Positions 18,737 to 28,344 are shown, numbered from the stretch's first letter. The stretch: 64,000 nt of DNA from an uncultured Psychrobacter sp. (GCF_947495825.1 NZ_CANMAH010000007.1:124001-188000), one strand, 5' to 3'. The notes: generated by a model not told the origin, from the sequence alone. Made by a program: numbers and translations.

Positions 18737-19699
18737 ATGCCTAGAAAACAAAGATCGTTAAACCAAGTAAAAGAAGATATATCTTTTAGAGTTTTAAGAG
18801 AAAAATTACCTGAAGAATGGGTTGTTCACAGTTATGGGTCTGATTACGGGATCGATTGTGTCATCGAGCTTTTCGACTTTATAAACGACGATAGAAAATT
18901 AGCTGAAACGCTTGGTGAGAACTTATTTATTCAGCTAAAATCATCAGACTGCATCGAATATGCTACTAGAAAAGCTTATAGTCGCGGAAATGTAACAAAG
19001 GGAAAGTTATCTGAAAACAAGAATGACTATGTTGAAATTGAAGTTGCTAAATTCCAATTAGATATGTCTGACATATTAACAGTCCAATCTATGGGTATAG
19101 CAATTCCAGTTTTATTGATACTAGTAGATACTGAATCAGAAAGAGCTTTTTATGTTTGCCTTAACGATTATATTGATAAAGTGCTTATACCAGAAGATTA
19201 CGATTACGCTTCTAAGAAATCAAAGGTAATTTATATTCCTATTGCTAACGAAGTTTTAGATCAGGAGAATGCACTTCTAGCATTAAGAGCATACGGCAAA
19301 CGTTCAAAAATGTATGGTGCATTTTCCTTATTTAATTACCAACTAGAAGAAATTCGTCGCCTGCAGGATAGAGCTAACATACCTACTGATTTATCTTTTG
19401 AAAATGAATTAAACATGATAAGAACTTTTGTCGATATAGCATTAAGACAAGATATATGGTCTGGTCACGAATTCTGGAAACTAATGGAGTGGAGCTATAA
19501 AGAGCTACTGACAGTTAAAGAAGAACTGAATCAAGGTGTAGAAAATAAAGATTATCACCAGTTTTTGGTATATTGCTTGAGTCATGTCTGGCATCGATTG
19601 AACAACTTATCGAGTATGTACGAGGAACTCGTCAGAGAGTGGTTTTTACCCACGTATTTTGCAATGTTGACCTCGTACCCTCCGAAAGAAGATACTTAG
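18737..19699 (+). CDS. DUF4365 domain protein, PD-(D/E)xK nuclease-like
   Basis: Seen: the first half matches DUF4365. Glu13 (VKED) in the first helix is followed by SDYGIDCVIEL with Asp40 and Glu44, and FIQLKSS with Gln66 and Lys68, the spacing of a PD-(D/E)xK nuclease core. The second half (about 200-320) is helical and unrecognised. Known: DUF4365 proteins occur alone or fused to other domains, often in defence islands. Inferred: possible nuclease defence gene. It is AT-richer than acnA and sits alone between a glutaredoxin gene and a convergent acnA. The ATG follows AAGGA by nine bases. No partner ATPase or toxin-antitoxin gene is beside it. Confidence 0.78.
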   Translation: MPRKQRSLNQVKEDISFRVLREKLPEEWVVHSYGSDYGIDCVIELFDFINDDRKLAETLGENLFIQLKSSDCIEYATRKAYSRGNVTKGKLSENKNDYVEIEVAKFQLDMSDILTVQSMGIAIPVLLILVDTESERAFYVCLNDYIDKVLIPEDYDYASKKSKVIYIPIANEVLDQENALLALRAYGKRSKMYGAFSLFNYQLEEIRRLQDRANIPTDLSFENELNMIRTFVDIALRQDIWSGHEFWKLMEWSYKELLTVKEELNQGVENKDYHQFLVYCLSHVWHRLNNLSSMYEELVREWFLPTYFAMLTSYPPKEDT

Positions 19700-19782
19700 C
19701 TAGCTGAAAAAATCTAATAACCGCATATTTTGTAAGACGAATGCTTACTGAAATCAAAAACAACTATAAAGTAATCACATAA

Positions 19783-19816
19783 TAAAAAAGCCCACTCATT
19801 GCGAATGGGCTTTTCA
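19783..19816. terminator. Bidirectional terminator between DUF4365 gene and acnA
   Basis: An AAAAGCCC arm and a GGGCTTTT arm flank a short imperfect inner helix (CATT/AATG), with A and T runs on both sides. It serves both convergent genes. Confidence 0.75.
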
Positions 19817-19838
19817 TTATCTAAACTCTAATCAACCA

Positions 19839-22646
19839 TTACGCAGCGTCTTTGCTATCAGCCGCTAGCTGACGTAACACATAGTGCAATACGCCACCAT
19901 GACGCACGTATTCGCGCTCTTTTGGTGTCTGCAAGCCGACATTGACCTCAAAGGTTTCGGTCGAGCCATCAGCACGGGTAGCAGTGACTTGAGCGGTTTT
20001 GCTCTCGCCATTGTTTAGGCCGGTGATGCTAAGTACTTCAGAGCCATCAAGCTTGTAAGTGTCTGCATTCTCGCCGTCTTTAAAGGTCAGCGGCAATACA
20101 CCCATACCGACGAGATTTGAGCGGTGAATACGTTCAAACGAGGTGGTCAATACTGCTTTGACACCCAGTAAGATCGTACCTTTTGCTGCCCAGTCACGGC
20201 TCGAGCCTGAGCCATACTCTGCCCCGCCGAGGACGACGAGCGGACGCTTATCTTCTTTATACTTCATCGCTGCATCATAGATAGCCATTTCTTCGCCATC
20301 TTGTAGCGTTGACTTATCATCTTTGAAGTAGTAGGTATAGCCACCCTCTTTGCCGCCCATCATCTGGTTTTTGATACGGATATTGGCAAAGGTACCACGG
20401 GTCATGACTGCATCATTACCACGGCGTGAGCCATAGCTATTGAAGTCTGCTTCCATGACACCGCGCTCTTGCAAGTATTTACCTGCTGGTGAGTTTGGAT
20501 CAATATTACCCGCAGGTGAGATATGGTCGGTGGTGATTGAGTCACCAAATAGACCTAAGATACGCGCGCCTTCGATATCAGGGATACCTTCTGGCTCCAT
20601 GGTCATACCATCAAAGAACGGTGGGTTTTTGATGTACGTTGAGCCTTCATCCCATGGATATAGCTGACTATCGGCTGAGCTAATCGCGTTCCATTCTTTA
20701 CTACCGTCGAACACTTCACCATAGTTTTTACGGAACATATCAGCATCGATGTTATTGGCAATCAGCTCGTTGATCTCATCTGACGTCGGCCAAATGTCTT
20801 TTAAGTACACATCGTTGCCTTCTTGGTCTTGACCAAGCGGCTGGGTGGTTAAGTCGATATCAACCGTACCTGCCAGCGCGTAAGCGACGACTAATGGTGG
20901 CGACGCCAAATAGCTTGCCTTGACGTGTGAGTGAATACGACCTTCAAAGTTACGGTTACCAGAGAGTACTGCAGCCGCAACTAAGTCGTTTTCTTCGATA
21001 CCTTGCTCGATACTTTCAAGCAATGGTCCTGAGTTACCGATACAAGTGGTACAACCATAACCGACGAGATAAAAGCCTGTTTTTTCTAGCTCATCCATCA
21101 GTTTGGTTTTTTCTAAGTAATCCGTCACCACTTTTGATCCTGGTGCTAATGAGGTTTTGACCCAAGGTCTTGCTTTTAGACCTTTTGCCGCTGCTTTCTT
21201 GGCGACCAGTCCAGCACCGAGCATCACCGCTGGGTTTGAGGTGTTGGTACAAGAGGTAATCGCAGCGATGACAACTGCGCCATCACGCAGGTTATATTGC
21301 TCATCATTGATATCAACGATACTACAGAAGTTACCGTCCTCATCGCAATTTTTAGGTTTAGCCGCCAAGTCTTTGGCTTGCTCTTGCTCACCACCTTCTT
21401 GATCAAAGCGTACCTTGCCTTCGACTTCTGCCTGACGGTCTTTGGTCATTTTCTCAAGCGTTTCGCCGAATTTTTCGTGCATATCAGATAGGTTGATACG
21501 CTGCTGCGGTAGGTTAGGGCCTGCCAGTGCTGGCTGGACAGAGGACAGATCAAGCTCTAGCTTACTTGAGTAGGTCGCCGCTGGCGTATTAGCATCGTGC
21601 CATAAGCCTTGCGCCTTGGCATATTTTTCGACCAGCTCAATTTGCGCTTCGTCACGACCTGATAGACGCAGATAGTCAATCGCCATTTGGTCAATCGGGA
21701 AGATACCACAAGTCGCGCCATATTCTGGCGACATATTAGCAATCGTCGCCCGATCCGCAAGCGGCATTTGATGTAGGCCTTCACCGTAAAATTCGACAAA
21801 CTTACCTACCACGCCATGCGCCCGTAGCATCTCAACCACACGCAATACTAAATCCGTCGCGGTGACGCCTTCTCTGAGTTTGCCTGTCAGCTCAAAACCA
21901 ACCACTTGCGGAATGAGCATCGAAGACGGCTGACCAAGCATCGCCGCTTCAGCTTCGATACCACCAACACCCCAGCCAAGCACACCGATACCATTAATCA
22001 TCGTGGTGTGACTGTCGGTACCAAACACCGTGTCAGGATAGGCCGTCAGTTCGCCATCGACATCTGCTGCCATGACTACGCGCGCAAGATACTCTAGGTT
22101 GACTTGGTGCACGATGCCGGTCGCTGGTGGAACGACGACAAAGTTTTCAAAGGCATTTCGGCCCCAATGGAGAAACTCATAACGCTCATTATTACGCTTA
22201 AACTCAATCCTCTCATTCAGATCCAGCGCATCTTCGCGGCCATAAGCATCCACTTGTACCGAGTGGTCGACAACTAGCTCACTAGGGATAAACGGGTTAA
22301 TTTGCTCAGCGCGTCCGCCAAGCTCTACTACCGCATCACGCATCGCTGCCAGATCAACGACTGATGGTACACCAGTAAAATCTTGCAGCACCACGCGGGC
22401 CGGCATAAAGGCAATCTCTTTTGAGGCCTCAGCGCCAGCGTCCCAGTTGGCCACTGCTTCGATGTGGTTTTTGCCGACAGACTGACCATCGTCTTCATTA
22501 CGCAATAGGTTCTCTAGTACGACTTTCATACAGTATGGTAGCGTATTGATATTGTCGTAAGTCTCGGCAAGTTTGGGCAAGCTATAATAGGCATGCTCTT
22601 TGCCATCGACTGAAATGGTGTCTTTTACATTAAAGATATCACTCAT
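19839..22646 (-). CDS. acnA: Aconitate hydratase A
   Basis: Cytosolic [4Fe-4S] enzyme that interconverts citrate and isocitrate through cis-aconitate in the TCA and glyoxylate cycles. Cluster ligands are in SCTNTSNP and GCTTCIGNSG. The DFTGVP stretch, GTDSHTTMINGIGVLGWGVGG and the C-terminal swivel domain with EYGSGSSRDWAAKG mark the AcnA/IRP1 branch rather than AcnB. The start is the ATG giving MSDIFNVK, 935 aa, preceded by AAGGAAG; longer in-frame starts lack support. An insert around KMTKDRQAEVEGK, rich in Glu and Gln, occupies the interdomain linker. It is transcribed alone. Confidence 0.97.
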   Translation of the reverse strand: MSDIFNVKDTISVDGKEHAYYSLPKLAETYDNINTLPYCMKVVLENLLRNEDDGQSVGKNHIEAVANWDAGAEASKEIAFMPARVVLQDFTGVPSVVDLAAMRDAVVELGGRAEQINPFIPSELVVDHSVQVDAYGREDALDLNERIEFKRNNERYEFLHWGRNAFENFVVVPPATGIVHQVNLEYLARVVMAADVDGELTAYPDTVFGTDSHTTMINGIGVLGWGVGGIEAEAAMLGQPSSMLIPQVVGFELTGKLREGVTATDLVLRVVEMLRAHGVVGKFVEFYGEGLHQMPLADRATIANMSPEYGATCGIFPIDQMAIDYLRLSGRDEAQIELVEKYAKAQGLWHDANTPAATYSSKLELDLSSVQPALAGPNLPQQRINLSDMHEKFGETLEKMTKDRQAEVEGKVRFDQEGGEQEQAKDLAAKPKNCDEDGNFCSIVDINDEQYNLRDGAVVIAAITSCTNTSNPAVMLGAGLVAKKAAAKGLKARPWVKTSLAPGSKVVTDYLEKTKLMDELEKTGFYLVGYGCTTCIGNSGPLLESIEQGIEENDLVAAAVLSGNRNFEGRIHSHVKASYLASPPLVVAYALAGTVDIDLTTQPLGQDQEGNDVYLKDIWPTSDEINELIANNIDADMFRKNYGEVFDGSKEWNAISSADSQLYPWDEGSTYIKNPPFFDGMTMEPEGIPDIEGARILGLFGDSITTDHISPAGNIDPNSPAGKYLQERGVMEADFNSYGSRRGNDAVMTRGTFANIRIKNQMMGGKEGGYTYYFKDDKSTLQDGEEMAIYDAAMKYKEDKRPLVVLGGAEYGSGSSRDWAAKGTILLGVKAVLTTSFERIHRSNLVGMGVLPLTFKDGENADTYKLDGSEVLSITGLNNGESKTAQVTATRADGSTETFEVNVGLQTPKEREYVRHGGVLHYVLRQLAADSKDAA

Positions 22647-23014
22647 GGTAGCTTCCTTATCGTTGTTATAAATCCTGAACACAAATTATCATGAACTTAT
22701 GGTTTTGAATGGTGGCTAAACAGTTTATTGATTTATTAAATAAATACTGTGTCAAAGTAGGCACTAAAAACAACACGCACTAAAGACATTCGACACTAAA
22801 AAATAATGCAGGGTAATACCCTAAAGCAATCGACTATAAGTTTTAATTAACACAAGCTGTAAAGGTATTTTTAAAACTTAATATCAACTTGTTTTTACCA
22901 TAACAAATATTAAAGCCTTTGTTAACGCTTAGACGTAGTCAAATCGTGGCACAATCGTAACCGTAACAATGTGTTAGCGGGTTATTAATAAGGGGTTAGA
23001 AAAATTCGTTTTTA
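22647..23014. other. Intergenic region upstream of acnA
   Basis: About 370 bases of AT-rich DNA between acnA and the DUF3025 gene, both on the minus strand. It should contain the acnA promoter, and the end of the DUF3025 transcript. No clear terminator, riboswitch or open frame was seen. Confidence 0.4.
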
Positions 23015-24088
23015 TTATTTTTTGCGGCGACCACTACGAAAGACAAATGGATCATCATAAAAATTAGGATCTTTATTTTCAGCCCAAAAATGCGGCACGC
23101 CTAAAATAGGCAGTGGCGATAAATGACGCGGTGTGACTTCATCCTTTGATAATAATTCATTCATATAATCAGCCAATTTATCATCCAAAAAGGCGATGCG
23201 CTGCTGCGTTGACAAGGCAAAGAAATCTTGGCTAACGTTGATGACCACACTATGCGCGCACAAGGGCTTACGCGGTGCTATTAATTGCTCAAGAAGGGCA
23301 TGACCAAAAATATAAACCGCCGCTTGCGCCTTTGGACTAGGACTTATAGGGTCATCCCACTGCGCGCGGGGCTGTACCAAACTGCCCTGCCAGTCAAAGC
23401 CAATCAACGCCTCACCAATGCTAGGATTGGCGGTGACCAAAACCGCGCCGTTTTCATCAAACACAGTGATGGTATCGCGGACGCGGCCCCGACTGGCACC
23501 GACCCCTTGCTGCTCAATTTCAAGCATATGGTAGTGGTTTAGCAGGGCTTTGGTCTTAGGAAAAGTCAGCCAAATACTGCCGTTAAATAAGTCGTGTAAG
23601 TTATCACGCGTCGGGATATTGCCCTTACTGCCGATAAAGCTTTCGTAAGCCTCGCCCTCTGGCAACGCATCTTGTGAGACAAACTGTAAAGTCTGCGCCT
23701 TATGGTTATATACAGGCTTGGTGTGTGGCAGTCGCTGCTGCAAGGCTGCTGCCTGCTGATGCAATGCGGTATTTAATACTTTAGCAATGATGTCTGGCGT
23801 GTTTTGGGTACGGCTGATATCAAGGACTTGAGTCTCAGGAGCAGAGCTTTTAGTATTAGCGCACTTAATGCTCAAGCCTTTTGTCGCACTGAGCTGAGTA
23901 ATAGTTTGACTAATAGCATCTAACTGCTGCACATGACCAAGCCACGGCGCGCGCCAGTCAATCTGAGCAAAGCTGTCATCAAGTCTGCTGGCAACTATGG
24001 CTGACGTCTGTACAGACGAATCGTTTGGCAAAGGCTTGTCAAAACGCGCATCTAAACGATGCAAAGGAGGCAGATTACTGGCAGTCAT
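23015..24088 (-). CDS. DUF3025 domain protein
   Basis: Function unknown. The 357-aa protein shows the DUF3025 pattern: an N-terminal IDWRAPWL, a central PTRDNLHDLFNGSIWLTFPKTK, RGRVRDTITVFDENGA, and a C-terminal PILGVPHFWAENKDPNFYDD followed by VFRSGRRKK. The NxHDxxNGxxWxxFP signature is the strongest. No membrane segment or signal peptide is visible, so it is probably cytoplasmic. It is transcribed away from the YdjM-like gene at 24.2 kb. The basic tail FRSGRRKK is typical of the family. Confidence 0.85.
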   Translation of the reverse strand: MTASNLPPLHRLDARFDKPLPNDSSVQTSAIVASRLDDSFAQIDWRAPWLGHVQQLDAISQTITQLSATKGLSIKCANTKSSAPETQVLDISRTQNTPDIIAKVLNTALHQQAAALQQRLPHTKPVYNHKAQTLQFVSQDALPEGEAYESFIGSKGNIPTRDNLHDLFNGSIWLTFPKTKALLNHYHMLEIEQQGVGASRGRVRDTITVFDENGAVLVTANPSIGEALIGFDWQGSLVQPRAQWDDPISPSPKAQAAVYIFGHALLEQLIAPRKPLCAHSVVINVSQDFFALSTQQRIAFLDDKLADYMNELLSKDEVTPRHLSPLPILGVPHFWAENKDPNFYDDPFVFRSGRRKK

Positions 24089-24202
24089 ATCAAACTATCT
24101 CTCATGGGCGATGGGCGGCTTATGGTATCATGGTGCGCTTTTTTACGGCTAGACGGGCAGCTCGAAACGATGTTTTCGCGCGCTATTTATTGATGAGTTT
24201 TT

Positions 24203-24919
24203 ATGGCAAATTTTAACACCCACTTAAATGTTGCATTTATGGTCAGCGGTACACTGAGCTTAACGGTCTATAAAGCGGGGCTGGTTGATGACTCTGGGTT
24301 TTTGATGTGTGCGGCGCTCGGTACCATCGGCGGCCTCTTGCCAGACTTGGATTCGGATCACTCAACACCAATTAAGCTTGGCTTTAACCTCATCTCTTTT
24401 GTCTTCGCTTTTGGGCTGGTGATGCATTGGCGCAGCGAGCTGAGTTTATTGGCATTGATGGTATTGTGGCTGGCAGGCTATGGATTTATGCGTTATGTAG
24501 TATTTCATATCTTCACCACGATGACGGTGCATCGCGGCGTCATCCATTCTGTGCCTTATATGGCGATATTGGGATTAGCGCTGACGTATTTAAGCCATGA
24601 TATTTTGCACCTGCCCTTAACGGTGAGCTGGTTGTATGGTTTGTTTTTATTTGGCGGCGCGATGGTGCATTTGGCCCTAGATGAATTATATAGCGTCAAT
24701 TTGTCCAATATGAAAATGAAGCGCTCATCGGGTACGGCGATGAAGTTTTATCAACATAAAGACAAATGGTGGTATTTGCTGCTGTACGTTATTTTGGCGT
24801 TATTAGTATATATAGCGCCGCCGTTTGACGCCTTTTGGCAGCAGGTCAGTGATCCTGCAGCTTGGGCAAAGCTTAAGCTCGGTCTATGGCCAGAATTGAT
24901 AAAAGGCTGGCTAAGTTAA
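24203..24919 (+). CDS. YdjM-like membrane-bound hydrolase (DUF457)
   Basis: Integral membrane protein of the YdjM family, sometimes called membrane-bound metal-dependent hydrolase. Conserved polar groups are His7 (FNTHL), LPDLDSDHS, VHRGVIHS and HLALDELYSVN; these His and Asp residues could bind a metal, as known for the family. About five hydrophobic segments are present over 238 aa. In E. coli ydjM belongs to the SOS regulon, but no LexA box was recognised here. The GATGAG ribosome binding site overlaps the end of the divergent promoter region. Confidence 0.85.
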   Translation: MANFNTHLNVAFMVSGTLSLTVYKAGLVDDSGFLMCAALGTIGGLLPDLDSDHSTPIKLGFNLISFVFAFGLVMHWRSELSLLALMVLWLAGYGFMRYVVFHIFTTMTVHRGVIHSVPYMAILGLALTYLSHDILHLPLTVSWLYGLFLFGGAMVHLALDELYSVNLSNMKMKRSSGTAMKFYQHKDKWWYLLLYVILALLVYIAPPFDAFWQQVSDPAAWAKLKLGLWPELIKGWLS

Positions 24920-24963
24920 GGCCGCCTCTACCAGCAAAAAATGATAAATAATGAGAGTACACT

Positions 24964-25512
24964 ATGTCGACTTCTGCCGCCCTCCAAACCTGCCCTTGCC
25001 AAATCAACCCCGCGTCAGAAACCACCACCGCGCCCCTACTTTATAAAGACTGCTGTCAGCCTTATCATGACAGCGTTTTAAATAAAGAAGCAGATGACAT
25101 CAAGGCAGAAACGGCGGAGCGTCTGATGCGCACGCGTTATAGTGCTTTTGTCTTAGTTAAGCCAGAATACATCGTCAGAACCACCTTACCCGCCCAGCAA
25201 AGCTTGCTAGATGTGACAGCAATTGAGGAATGGGCCACTAAGACCGATTGGACAGGATTAGAGGTTGTAGAACACAGAGCAAAACTTGGCAAACGGCACG
25301 CGCAGGTTGAATTTAAAGCTTATTTTAGAACGCCTGATGGCTTGCAAGCGCATCATGAGTTGTCTGCCTTTGTAAAGGTAGCGAATAAAGCCGATCATGA
25401 TACGCGTTGGTATTTTCTCGACCCGACCATTCCTATGTCTGTCGCCCAAAAGCAGCCGTGTATTTGCAGCTCGGGTGAGAAGTTTAAGCGTTGTTGTGGA
25501 TTATATAGTTAA
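24964..25512 (+). CDS. YchJ-family SEC-C motif protein
   Basis: A 182-aa protein with SEC-C-like cysteine motifs at both ends: CPCQ near residue 11 with CCQPYH near 31, and CICSSGEKFKRCCG at the C-terminus. Between them is the YchJ middle domain with ERLMRTRYSAFVLVKPEYIVRTT and an NTF2-like fold. SEC-C motifs bind zinc and are found in SecA and in proteins near translation or secretion factors; the role of YchJ is not established. It begins 44 bases after the YdjM-like gene and may share its transcript. Start supported by position and family length. Confidence 0.9.
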   Translation: MSTSAALQTCPCQINPASETTTAPLLYKDCCQPYHDSVLNKEADDIKAETAERLMRTRYSAFVLVKPEYIVRTTLPAQQSLLDVTAIEEWATKTDWTGLEVVEHRAKLGKRHAQVEFKAYFRTPDGLQAHHELSAFVKVANKADHDTRWYFLDPTIPMSVAQKQPCICSSGEKFKRCCGLYS

Positions 25513-25532
25513 TTCACTGTAAAACCGATACA

Positions 25533-25608
25533 GTGCAGCTGGTATGAATTTTGCGCAGCATCTGTCAGCGTAGACACAGCAAGCAAGGAAAATTTGTACC
25601 AGTTGCAC
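25533..25608. repeat. 76-base imperfect palindrome, REP- or MITE-like
   Basis: The outer arms GTGCAGCTGGTA (25533-25544) and TACCAGTTGCAC (25597-25608) pair with one wobble. Pairing resumes inward with AATTTT/AAAATT and TGTC/GACA around the loop AGCGTA (25567-25572). The element is almost exactly symmetric and lies between two convergent genes, the usual site for REP-type or miniature elements. Only one copy is visible here, so repetition in the genome is inferred. A short CACTGT/ACAGTG hairpin abuts its left edge. Confidence 0.6.
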
Positions 25609-25678
25609 GTTGATATGAGCATATCGATCTTATTTCGAACTGACTATATCTGTAGCTGATATTGACGATGCGCCAACT

Positions 25679-26587
25679 CTAAACACTCGCCCCTACCGCA
25701 CGTGCCACTGCAATCCCTTCGTCAATGGTCAAAAACTTACGCTGACTTGGGCTGTCTTTATAAATAATCTCACCCTCAGAGAATATCAAGCATTCATTGA
25801 CCGCCAACTGTTGCCATTTTTCGTTTTCAGTCAATGGCACGGTCACCAAAATCGTCACCTTATCGGTATCGGTGGTGACATCGCTAAAGTTAATCGCCAA
25901 GTCATCGTCTGCCAGTTTCGCTTCGCCAAATGGCGCTTGGCGGGTGAGATAAAACAATAAGCTGCCGGCATAAGCCAATTGCCAGCGGCCGTTTGAGATT
26001 AGACAATTAAACAAGCCATTGGCCGATAAATAACGGCACTGAGTGGTCAAAAAGTTAAACAGCGTCTGGTCGTCAGGACGGGTTTTAAAAGTGCTTTTTA
26101 AGCGATTGACCAGATAACAAAACGCCATTTCTGAGTCGGTGCTGCCAACAGGTTGGCAGTGCGAGGCGTTGCCATTGTCTTGCAGACGCTGACAGCGCTT
26201 GATAAATTCACTATTCATCTGCCCGTTGTGGGCAAATACCCACTGCTCGCCCCAGACTTCGCGAACGAAAGGATGGGTATTTGCCAGACAGTTTTGTCCC
26301 TGCGTGGCTTTACGAATGTGGGCGATGACATTCATGGCCTTAATCGGGTAGTTGTTGACTAAATCTGCCACTGGCGACAGATGGCTTGGGCGATTGTCAT
26401 GAAACAAGCGTAGTCCCGTTGAGTCGTTTGCCGTCTCGCCATTGTTGGTGCAGTCGCTACGTTCAAAAAAAGCAATACCAAAACCATCCTCATGGCTATC
26501 AGTCATACCGCCGCGACGACGAAACCCTGCAAAGCTAAACCCAATATCGGTTGGGGTATTACAGTTCATTCCTAAGAGTTGACACAT
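25679..26587 (-). CDS. Class II glutamine amidotransferase (YafJ-like)
   Basis: N-terminal nucleophile glutamine amidotransferase. Cys2 (MCQLLGMN) would be the catalytic cysteine after removal of Met1. DGFGIAFF, NTHPFVREVWGEQWVFAHNGQM and VGSTDSEMAF are the expected substrate and active-site loops. The 302-aa protein is a stand-alone domain without an acceptor-side partner, as in the YafJ group, whose physiological acceptor is unknown. Its ATG touches the stop codon of the upstream DUF2007 gene with no spacing, so the two are likely translated together. Confidence 0.9.
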   Translation of the reverse strand: MCQLLGMNCNTPTDIGFSFAGFRRRGGMTDSHEDGFGIAFFERSDCTNNGETANDSTGLRLFHDNRPSHLSPVADLVNNYPIKAMNVIAHIRKATQGQNCLANTHPFVREVWGEQWVFAHNGQMNSEFIKRCQRLQDNGNASHCQPVGSTDSEMAFCYLVNRLKSTFKTRPDDQTLFNFLTTQCRYLSANGLFNCLISNGRWQLAYAGSLLFYLTRQAPFGEAKLADDDLAINFSDVTTDTDKVTILVTVPLTENEKWQQLAVNECLIFSEGEIIYKDSPSQRKFLTIDEGIAVARAVGASV

Positions 26588-26935
26588 TTATGCTTTACCG
26601 CCTTTATTACTTTGATTGTCTAAGCTGTTTTTATTTTCTTCGATACCCTGATTGTCTTGTGTCGCTGTTGTAATACCAAGCTCTGCATCGCTCATATTAT
26701 CTAGCAAAACTTCGCCAGCAGTGTCGGTATCGATACTGTCCAAGATACGTCTGGCATGGGCCAGCTCAGTATCTTGTATCCACAGCACAATACCTGAATT
26801 CATCCCTGGCATCGCGCTTAGCGGCTGCAAGGACACAGTGATGCCATTATTACGCAGTAGATTGGCATGCAGCTCACCTTGCATATTGGTGTCATAGCGT
26901 GCCAGCTTATGCCAGTTATCAACTTGATCGGTCAT
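26588..26935 (-). CDS. DUF2007-like small protein
   Basis: A 115-aa protein. The first 75 residues fit DUF2007: WHKLARYDTNMQGELHANLL, a short strand, then GIVLWIQDTELAHARRIL. DUF2007 is a small alpha/beta fold of unclear, possibly regulatory role. The remaining 40 residues are polar and low in complexity. The start is the ATG giving MTDQVDNW, with AGAGGTGA upstream; nine further in-frame codons are not supported. It abuts the amidotransferase gene and follows thrB on the same strand, so the three may form one transcript. Confidence 0.8.
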   Translation of the reverse strand: MTDQVDNWHKLARYDTNMQGELHANLLRNNGITVSLQPLSAMPGMNSGIVLWIQDTELAHARRILDSIDTDTAGEVLLDNMSDAELGITTATQDNQGIEENKNSLDNQSNKGGKA

Positions 26936-26986
26936 AGGGTCACCTCTGTGGTTTGGATGCAAAAAATGGTATTGAGCAGAAAAAAC

Positions 26987-28156
26987 TTACGCCAATTGAT
27001 CGAGCGTATATTCTTTGATGCTCAACTCACGACGATTACGTAAAGTAGCACGTGCTTGCTCAGCGTGGGTGATATCACTAAATACGCCAATGATTTGCTT
27101 GTCGCTCTTATCATTTGATAATACAAATACCGTCTTTTGCGCTTTTTCAACATGCGCCCAATGATAAGCCGCTAAGCGCTTCATGAGGTCAGGATTTTTG
27201 ACCATGATGTTGTCGCCAGTCCGACCTTCGGTACGGTTATAGTGAATGACATTAAGACGCAAAAGCCAAAAAATCACCGCTGCTTTGGCAAGCATAACAG
27301 GTAATGCACGCTTTTCATCACGGTTTAGCGTGCGTTTTGACTCATATCCTTCTAAAAACGCTGCCATCTTACGACGATCAAAGTGTACCAGCTCGCCTTG
27401 CTCAGCATCGCCCCACGTGGTACAAAAATCATTGATGGTAATGGCGATATCCATCACATAGTGCTCGACACTCACCTCAGTAAAATCTAATAGACCTGTT
27501 AACTTTTCCTGCCCTTTAGTCAAGTCCCATAGCGTATTGTCAGCAAACATATCGAGATGACACAAGCCTTTTGGCAAGTCGGTCAGGGGTAGGTTTGAGT
27601 AAGCTTGCCAAATATCGCGCATGAGCTTGGCTTCATCGCCTGGCATAAACTGCATTTCACGGTCGCGCACCTCGCTCCACGGATAGAGGGGCACGCCGTA
27701 ATCTTGTGCAGGTTGTAGCGCTTGCAAAGTCTCATGCAGCATCGCTAACGCCGCGCCGATCTCATGACACATCGCAGGCGTGGTCTCTTGCGGATGCGCG
27801 CCAGACAAGCACGGCACCAAGGTGATCGCCTTGTCTTCATAATGAATGACATAGCGTTTTTCCGTATCATCATTATCATCAGCACCTAATTCTAACAGCG
27901 CCAACGGGGCAGCGACTGGCAGCTTGCCATCTAGTTGGTTTAATATCACCGCCATTTTTTCGATGTCTTCTGGCGGGCGCTCTTCAAACAAGGTAAACAC
28001 ATAAGCGTGCGCGCCATCGACATCGTCTGTCGTTTGAATAAACCAGTTAGAGTTTTTGATGCCTTGGGTAATCGGAATGGCACGGGCGAACGACACGCCA
28101 AAACGTTGGCAAAAGGCGGCAAATTGATCATCAGTTAACTGGGTATAGACGGACAT
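26987..28156 (-). CDS. thrB: Homoserine kinase (aminoglycoside-phosphotransferase fold)
   Basis: Phosphorylates homoserine to O-phosphohomoserine in threonine synthesis. This is the choline-kinase-like type of ThrB found in many proteobacteria, not the GHMP type. It shows GIKNSNWF near the N-terminus, the Brenner-type catalytic loop HLDMFADN and the metal-binding LLDFTEV. The 389 aa exceed the usual 315-330. The surplus is an insert near LGADDNDDTEKR and a C-terminal segment of about 45 residues after the last conserved helix (from about VFVLSNDKSD), which is not explained by the kinase fold. It is divergent from hisF. Confidence 0.9.
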   Translation of the reverse strand: MSVYTQLTDDQFAAFCQRFGVSFARAIPITQGIKNSNWFIQTTDDVDGAHAYVFTLFEERPPEDIEKMAVILNQLDGKLPVAAPLALLELGADDNDDTEKRYVIHYEDKAITLVPCLSGAHPQETTPAMCHEIGAALAMLHETLQALQPAQDYGVPLYPWSEVRDREMQFMPGDEAKLMRDIWQAYSNLPLTDLPKGLCHLDMFADNTLWDLTKGQEKLTGLLDFTEVSVEHYVMDIAITINDFCTTWGDAEQGELVHFDRRKMAAFLEGYESKRTLNRDEKRALPVMLAKAAVIFWLLRLNVIHYNRTEGRTGDNIMVKNPDLMKRLAAYHWAHVEKAQKTVFVLSNDKSDKQIIGVFSDITHAEQARATLRNRRELSIKEYTLDQLA

Positions 28157-28344
28157 GACATCTCACTTTGGCAATTGGATAAGAAGATAAATAGAATAAA
28201 TCTGGACGCTAATGACAATAATCGTCCCGCGCATCAGCAAACCATCATAAAAAGCATAATAATCTTGTGAAAACCTGCCTGATATGGCAGCGATTTTGCT
28301 AGACTAGCGCTTATGGTTGAATTGATTATAAGGTGAAAGACCCT

